DNA of 9,590 bases, taken from contig PBCV01000025.1 of assembly GCA_002717915.1 (NCBI GenBank), positions 11,178-20,767 of the forward strand, in the 5' to 3' direction. Of this stretch, positions 6,206-9,590 are shown in pieces (the stretch's first letter is position 1; each line of letters starts with the position of its first letter). The position numbers and the translations under genes were made by a program. Below the pieces are notes generated by a model, which saw only the letters and a program-made list of their open reading frames with translations, was not told the DNA's origin and searched no databases. The DNA is from Fidelibacterota bacterium. GTDB lineage: Bacteria; Fidelibacterota; Marinisomatia; Marinisomatales; UBA1611.

Positions 6206-8080
6206 TTATAATTCTTCTATTTTGAATAATTGGAAATTATGGAATGACAAATGTAGCGATTTCTGATCCATAAAATAAATCCACAGCTGCTCTTCCGGAT
6301 CAGTACCATTGCTTCCTAAAATCTTTTCATGGGGGTCACCCAATAATTCCTGAACCTGCGGCAGCGATTGACCTATACTCAATTTTTCTGTACGGGCACG
6401 GGCTAACTCTAAACGACCCAGATCCATTTTCCTATCGATCAATACACGGGATTTATAATTATCCAGAGATTTAAGTTTTGCCCTCAGATCCAGAAGTAAT
6501 TGTTCATTTCTTTTTCCAATGCCGCCGGAGAGTTCCCGCGCAAATTCCAGGGAATGAATAGCCAGTTGAATCTCTTCAAATTCATCCGCTTTAGTTGCCA
6601 GTTTTGCCATCTGAATGCCTGCTTTATATTGCAGTGCTTTCACTTCAAAGATAAGGTCTCCATTCAAGTCCAGGGCTTCAGCATATTTACCCATCGCTTT
6701 TCCAATAAAACCTGCCTCTTGATACTTTTTTCCTTCCCCTAGAATGACCCATGATTTATATCTTCGTAATTCTTTTTTACCCTGTATTGAAAATTCAGCC
6801 ACATGTTTTACTAAGTTGTAGGCTTCAACATAACGGAACTCATTCAACATTTTTTCTGCTTCAATCATCCACAAAAGTGCGATCTGGTCTATCCGTCCAT
6901 CCAGTATATTAAGAATCAATGTGTCATTTTTCACTCGGGTTCGAGCGTATTGGTATATGTTGAGAGCTTTTTGTGTTTTTCCTTTCTTCTCTAAAAGAAT
7001 TCCCTCTTCAAGTATCTGATAAGGAATTTTATACTCACAATTTGCAATATATTCTTCCGCCCGATGCCGGTTGGCATGAGACGGGTACTCCGACATAAAC
7101 TGTTTAAATATCTTTAGAGATTCAATATAATCTTTCCTGTAATAATATGTTTTTGCTTTATCGCCGCTTGTTTTTCTGCCGCCATAAAAAGCAGAAAGAG
7201 TTAGGTACAAACCATAATTTGAAAGATCAAAACGGTTTATGGGCGTGATATCACTGGGGTCACTTATGGTATGAATTTTGGTGTAAGAATAACGAAAATC
7301 CAGTCCTGCCGTAAATCGATTATTCTTTCCAGGATCTAAAATAAACCGGATACCCGCAGCATAGGCTGCTGATGTCCCCGATCCCGAAAGTGACTGTTCC
7401 CATATTTCTTTATCTGGGGTATAAAATAAGGCAGAAGCCAGCCCATAGGAATAGCGGAAATTCAGGTACCAGTTATTAAACGGCTGATATTGAAAATGGG
7501 TGGTTGCCAGGTATTCAGTCAGTTTAGGGGAAAAATAAGCTGTGTCCCCCCAACTGGCATTGGTCTCCGCCCATTCATCATTAGGAACTTGCGCAGGGTA
7601 AATTATACTGCTTGATCGATAGGAGATCCCCGTCATGACATTCATCCAGCTTGTACCCACCATATAATGGGGAATATTGATCAGGCCAACATCTATTTCA
7701 ATTGCATTCCCCCATATATTATTTGTCCCCTGGCTAATGGGCGTGACATCTGAATCGTATCTTATTTTTCCAGGGTCATCTTTAAAAGAGTCACTGGTCA
7801 GGCTAGATGCACTTCCAGTAGATTTTCCGTTAACGCCAAATCCATACCGTACTTCAATTGGGATAATATTCACGGGAGATGCAAATTCTCTGGCATAAAA
7901 CCATTTATTGATCCAATACCCATCTTCATATGCTGATTCAGTATCAAACTTGATCAGGCCAAAAAGGAATGTTCTCGGCTCTTTTTCTTCTTCTATTTGC
8001 CCGAACAATCCAGACAGCATAATAGAGAATAGAATGTGGCGTGTATTTTTCTTAAGAACCATAGGTAAGTAAAATTCCAT
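6206..8080 (-). CDS. Exported composite protein: barrel-like N-terminus, TPR-like middle, BamE/SmpA-like C-terminus
   Basis: A 624-residue protein I cannot name. An export signal spans about residues 7-28 (MVLKKNTRHILFSIMLSGLFGQ). Residues 35-300 alternate aromatic and hydrophobic residues in short strands with polar turns (for example WYLNFRYSYGLASALFY and FTAGLDFRYSYTK), as in outer-membrane beta-barrels. Residues 310-560 are helical, beginning YYYRKDYIESLKIFKQFMSE, with TPR-like repeats rich in Ala, Leu, Tyr and Glu (KALNIYQYAR, GKAMGKYAEALDL). The last 60 residues (SIGQSLPQVQELLGDP at 568-583, then a strand-rich end) match the BamE/SmpA pattern of outer-membrane lipoproteins. A role at the outer membrane, perhaps in assembly or sensing, is inference. 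The start could be ATG 8080 or ATG 8062; the latter gives a cleaner signal peptide. It is divergent from the DUF4159 gene and lies 58 bases upstream of the EnvC-like gene. Confidence 0.75.
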   Translation of the reverse strand: MEFYLPMVLKKNTRHILFSIMLSGLFGQIEEEKEPRTFLFGLIKFDTESAYEDGYWINKWFYAREFASPVNIIPIEVRYGFGVNGKSTGSASSLTSDSFKDDPGKIRYDSDVTPISQGTNNIWGNAIEIDVGLINIPHYMVGTSWMNVMTGISYRSSSIIYPAQVPNDEWAETNASWGDTAYFSPKLTEYLATTHFQYQPFNNWYLNFRYSYGLASALFYTPDKEIWEQSLSGSGTSAAYAAGIRFILDPGKNNRFTAGLDFRYSYTKIHTISDPSDITPINRFDLSNYGLYLTLSAFYGGRKTSGDKAKTYYYRKDYIESLKIFKQFMSEYPSHANRHRAEEYIANCEYKIPYQILEEGILLEKKGKTQKALNIYQYARTRVKNDTLILNILDGRIDQIALLWMIEAEKMLNEFRYVEAYNLVKHVAEFSIQGKKELRRYKSWVILGEGKKYQEAGFIGKAMGKYAEALDLNGDLIFEVKALQYKAGIQMAKLATKADEFEEIQLAIHSLEFARELSGGIGKRNEQLLLDLRAKLKSLDNYKSRVLIDRKMDLGRLELARARTEKLSIGQSLPQVQELLGDPHEKILGSNGTDPEEQLWIYFMDQKSLHLSFHNFQLFKIEEL

Positions 8081-8151
8081 GATTCCCGTGATTTTTACAA
8101 GAAGAGACTCGAAAAAACTGGCTAACTTTTCTATTCCATTTTCGGGAACAT
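8081..8151. promoter_or_regulatory. Divergent intergenic region, presumed to hold promoters for both sides
   Basis: These 71 bases separate two genes transcribed away from each other, so both need promoters here. I find no strong sigma-70 boxes on either strand; TTTACA at 8094-8099 resembles a plus-strand -35 box but lacks a properly spaced -10. A symmetric pair, TTCCCG at 8083-8088 and CGGGAA at 8143-8148, places the same CGGGAA sequence a few bases before each start codon. It may act as a leader or ribosome-binding element, or as half-sites of an operator. Confidence 0.4.
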
Positions 8152-8832
8152 ATGAATCAATTATTACATTCCTTTTTTATGGCTAGAAATAGATTTTTTA
8201 CACTCATGGCACTATGTTTGATTGGAGCTCTTCAGGCACAGACCTTCTCCATAGCCCGGGTGCATTACAGCGGTGGCGGGGATTGGTACAGCGATCCCAG
8301 TAGTCTTCCAAATCTTTTGACCTATGTAAAAGAGAATACTCCCGTCTCGATTTACCCGGAAGAAGTTCGAATTAAATTGACAGATGATAATGCAAATCAA
8401 TACCCCTATCTCTATCTTACGGGGCATGGCAATTTACGGTTCACAGACAACGAAGTGATCGCACTCCGTTCAATTTTAATGAACGGTGGATTTTTACATG
8501 CAGATGATAATTATGGGATGGATGCCTCATTTCGCCGGGAAATTAAGCGTGTTTTTCCCAATAAGGATCTTATCCATCTCCCCCATGACCATCCTGTGTT
8601 CCATATTTATTACAGCTTGCCTAAAGGTCTTCCCAAGGTCCATGAACACGATAATAAACCACCCCAGGCTCTGGCCCTGTTTGAAGACGAAAGAATGATA
8701 TTGCTTTATACGTACGAATCGGACCTGGGGGACGGCTGGGAAGATGCCAGCGTTCATCAGGATCCCTGGCCTGTTCGGGAAGCAGCCTTAAAAATGGGTG
8801 TTAATATTATTTATTTTGCCCTGACCCAATAA
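8152..8832 (+). CDS. DUF4159 domain protein, exported
   Basis: A 226-residue protein that begins with a signal peptide (hydrophobic core FFTLMALCLIGALQAQ, cleavage probably near residue 30) and continues directly into a DUF4159 domain: FSIARVHYSGGGDWY (32-46), PYLYLTGHG (85-93), GGFLHADDNYG (112-122), FRREIKRVFP (127-136) and LPHDHPVFHIYY (143-154). The GG-F-L-x-x-DD and DHP-F patterns are the hallmark of this family, whose fold resembles glutamine amidotransferase-like domains. Its biochemical role is not known. It typically occurs in loci with MoxR ATPase, DUF58, Bat/vWA-type and DUF4175-like membrane proteins. ATG 8152 is used; ATG 8179 (residue 10) is an equally possible start and also leaves a signal peptide. 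The stop overlaps the next start by one base (TAATG), so the two genes are probably translationally coupled. Confidence 0.88.
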   Translation: MNQLLHSFFMARNRFFTLMALCLIGALQAQTFSIARVHYSGGGDWYSDPSSLPNLLTYVKENTPVSIYPEEVRIKLTDDNANQYPYLYLTGHGNLRFTDNEVIALRSILMNGGFLHADDNYGMDASFRREIKRVFPNKDLIHLPHDHPVFHIYYSLPKGLPKVHEHDNKPPQALALFEDERMILLYTYESDLGDGWEDASVHQDPWPVREAALKMGVNIIYFALTQ

Positions 8833-9590
8833 TGCGGGTAGAAGAACATATTATTAAAGCCCGGTCCTTTTTATTCTGGCAGGATGTGTTCATATGCCTT
8901 TTTTGGGTTGGAATTATTGGATCATTTTTCATTTTAATTGGTATTCAGTTAGAATCGGTTTTTTACTTTTTACCCCAGACCAAGATCAATATTCTTTTTA
9001 TCCTGGCAGGATCTGCAGGAACTATTATTTTATTTTGGATCGTACAATTTGTTAGGGCAAACAACAATAAAATCTATCGATACCAAATTGAAACATTAGC
9101 CCTTCATCTAGGCCAGGAAGCTTTTCCAGAAAAGAGTGATACAATCCTGAATGCGCTCCAGCTTGAAGCCGGTGCAGGAAAAAATGAATCAAAAGAACTG
9201 GCTGAATCCTACATAAAAAATATAGGTCATAAACTGAAGACGTTAAATATCCATCTACTATTAATAGATAAAAGATTGCCAGGATTGAAAAGTGCGCTCT
9301 TGATATCATGGATAAGTATCATTCTGGTGTTTTCATTTCGCTATGGTGCTTCAGCCGATGCTTTCCATCGCTGGGCCCACCCACAGCAGGAATACCCTGC
9401 ACCAAAACCATTTTTACTTTCCAGCATAACGGGTGACATCCATATTCTTGGAGGTGAAAAAACCGAGATTAATATTCAGGCCCATACGACCATACCGGAT
9501 ACGGTCCATCTCTATTTAACGCCAAGCCAGGTATCAACCCAGAAAAGGGATTCTCTCAAATTAAAATTTTCCGCCGCTCCAAGCGCAGGC
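8832..9590 (+). CDS. DUF4175-like membrane protein, N-terminal part, 3' end outside window
   Basis: The frame opens at the ATG within TAATG at 8832 and stays open for 253 codons to the window edge. Two hydrophobic segments lie near the N-terminus (about 19-39, VFICLFWVGIIGSFFILIG, and 52-74), then a charged helical cytoplasmic stretch of about 75 residues with ALHLGQEAFPEKSD, then a third membrane segment (about 152-170, LKSALLISWISIILVFSF). After it comes a probable periplasmic beta-rich domain with GDIHILGGEKTEINI and PDTVHLYL. This order (two membrane helices, cytoplasmic linker, third helix, Ig-like domain with G-GE) is that of the long DUF4175 proteins, which are often more than 1000 residues, so most of the gene would lie outside. 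Coupling to DUF4159 supports the call. There is no Shine-Dalgarno sequence; reinitiation after the upstream stop is likely. Confidence 0.75.
   Translation, partial: MRVEEHIIKARSFLFWQDVFICLFWVGIIGSFFILIGIQLESVFYFLPQTKINILFILAGSAGTIILFWIVQFVRANNNKIYRYQIETLALHLGQEAFPEKSDTILNALQLEAGAGKNESKELAESYIKNIGHKLKTLNIHLLLIDKRLPGLKSALLISWISIILVFSFRYGASADAFHRWAHPQQEYPAPKPFLLSSITGDIHILGGEKTEINIQAHTTIPDTVHLYLTPSQVSTQKRDSLKLKFSAAPSAG

Noticed and set aside
9052..9309. Minus-strand open frame of 85 codons at the right end
   Set aside because: The plus-strand frame here is continuous from the TAATG junction and encodes DUF4175-like membrane helices, which explains the region.

Overview
The window comes from a moderately AT-rich bacterial chromosome. 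Several proteins carry signal peptides, one has an apparent outer-membrane barrel domain followed by tetratricopeptide-type helices, one resembles EnvC, and a DUF4159 gene is coupled to a DUF4175-like gene. Together these suggest a Gram-negative bacterium of the Fibrobacterota-Chlorobiota-Bacteroidota neighbourhood. Candidatus Marinimicrobia (Neomarinimicrobiota) or a related lineage is my best guess, inferred from gene types only; there is no rRNA or other marker here to prove it. Starts are often TTG or GTG, and Shine-Dalgarno sequences are weak or absent.

Left part, plus strand (1-2333): the 3' end of a secreted lipase resembling the Geobacillus/Staphylococcus family (I.5/I.6), with the catalytic Asp and His visible; a CDP-alcohol phosphatidyltransferase for phospholipid head-group synthesis; a 97-base gap holding a perfect 11-base inverted repeat; and an ADP-ribosylglycohydrolase-family protein that appears to be exported.

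Centre, minus strand (2337-8080): four genes run in one direction from 8080 down to 2337. They encode a large exported protein (barrel-like N-terminus, TPR-like middle, BamE/SmpA-like C-terminus), an EnvC/M23-type coiled-coil murein hydrolase activator, the DNA polymerase III delta-prime subunit HolB, and methionyl-tRNA synthetase MetG. The last three overlap one another (19 nt and 4 nt) and are almost certainly one operon. The first lies 58 bases upstream and may belong to it. The MetG end faces the ADP-ribosylglycohydrolase end across 3 bases.

Right part, plus strand (8152-9590): starting divergently 71 bases from the barrel/TPR gene, a DUF4159 protein with a signal peptide overlaps by one base the start of a membrane protein of DUF4175 type, which runs off the window. 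This pair is usually part of a larger envelope locus with a MoxR ATPase, DUF58 and von Willebrand (Bat-like) proteins, which would be expected beyond base 9590.

Most of the window is ordinary housekeeping and envelope biology. I do not see a defence system, mobile element, CRISPR array or RNA gene. The least ordinary items are the barrel-TPR-BamE composite protein, the exported ADP-ribosylglycohydrolase, and the inverted repeat in front of it.
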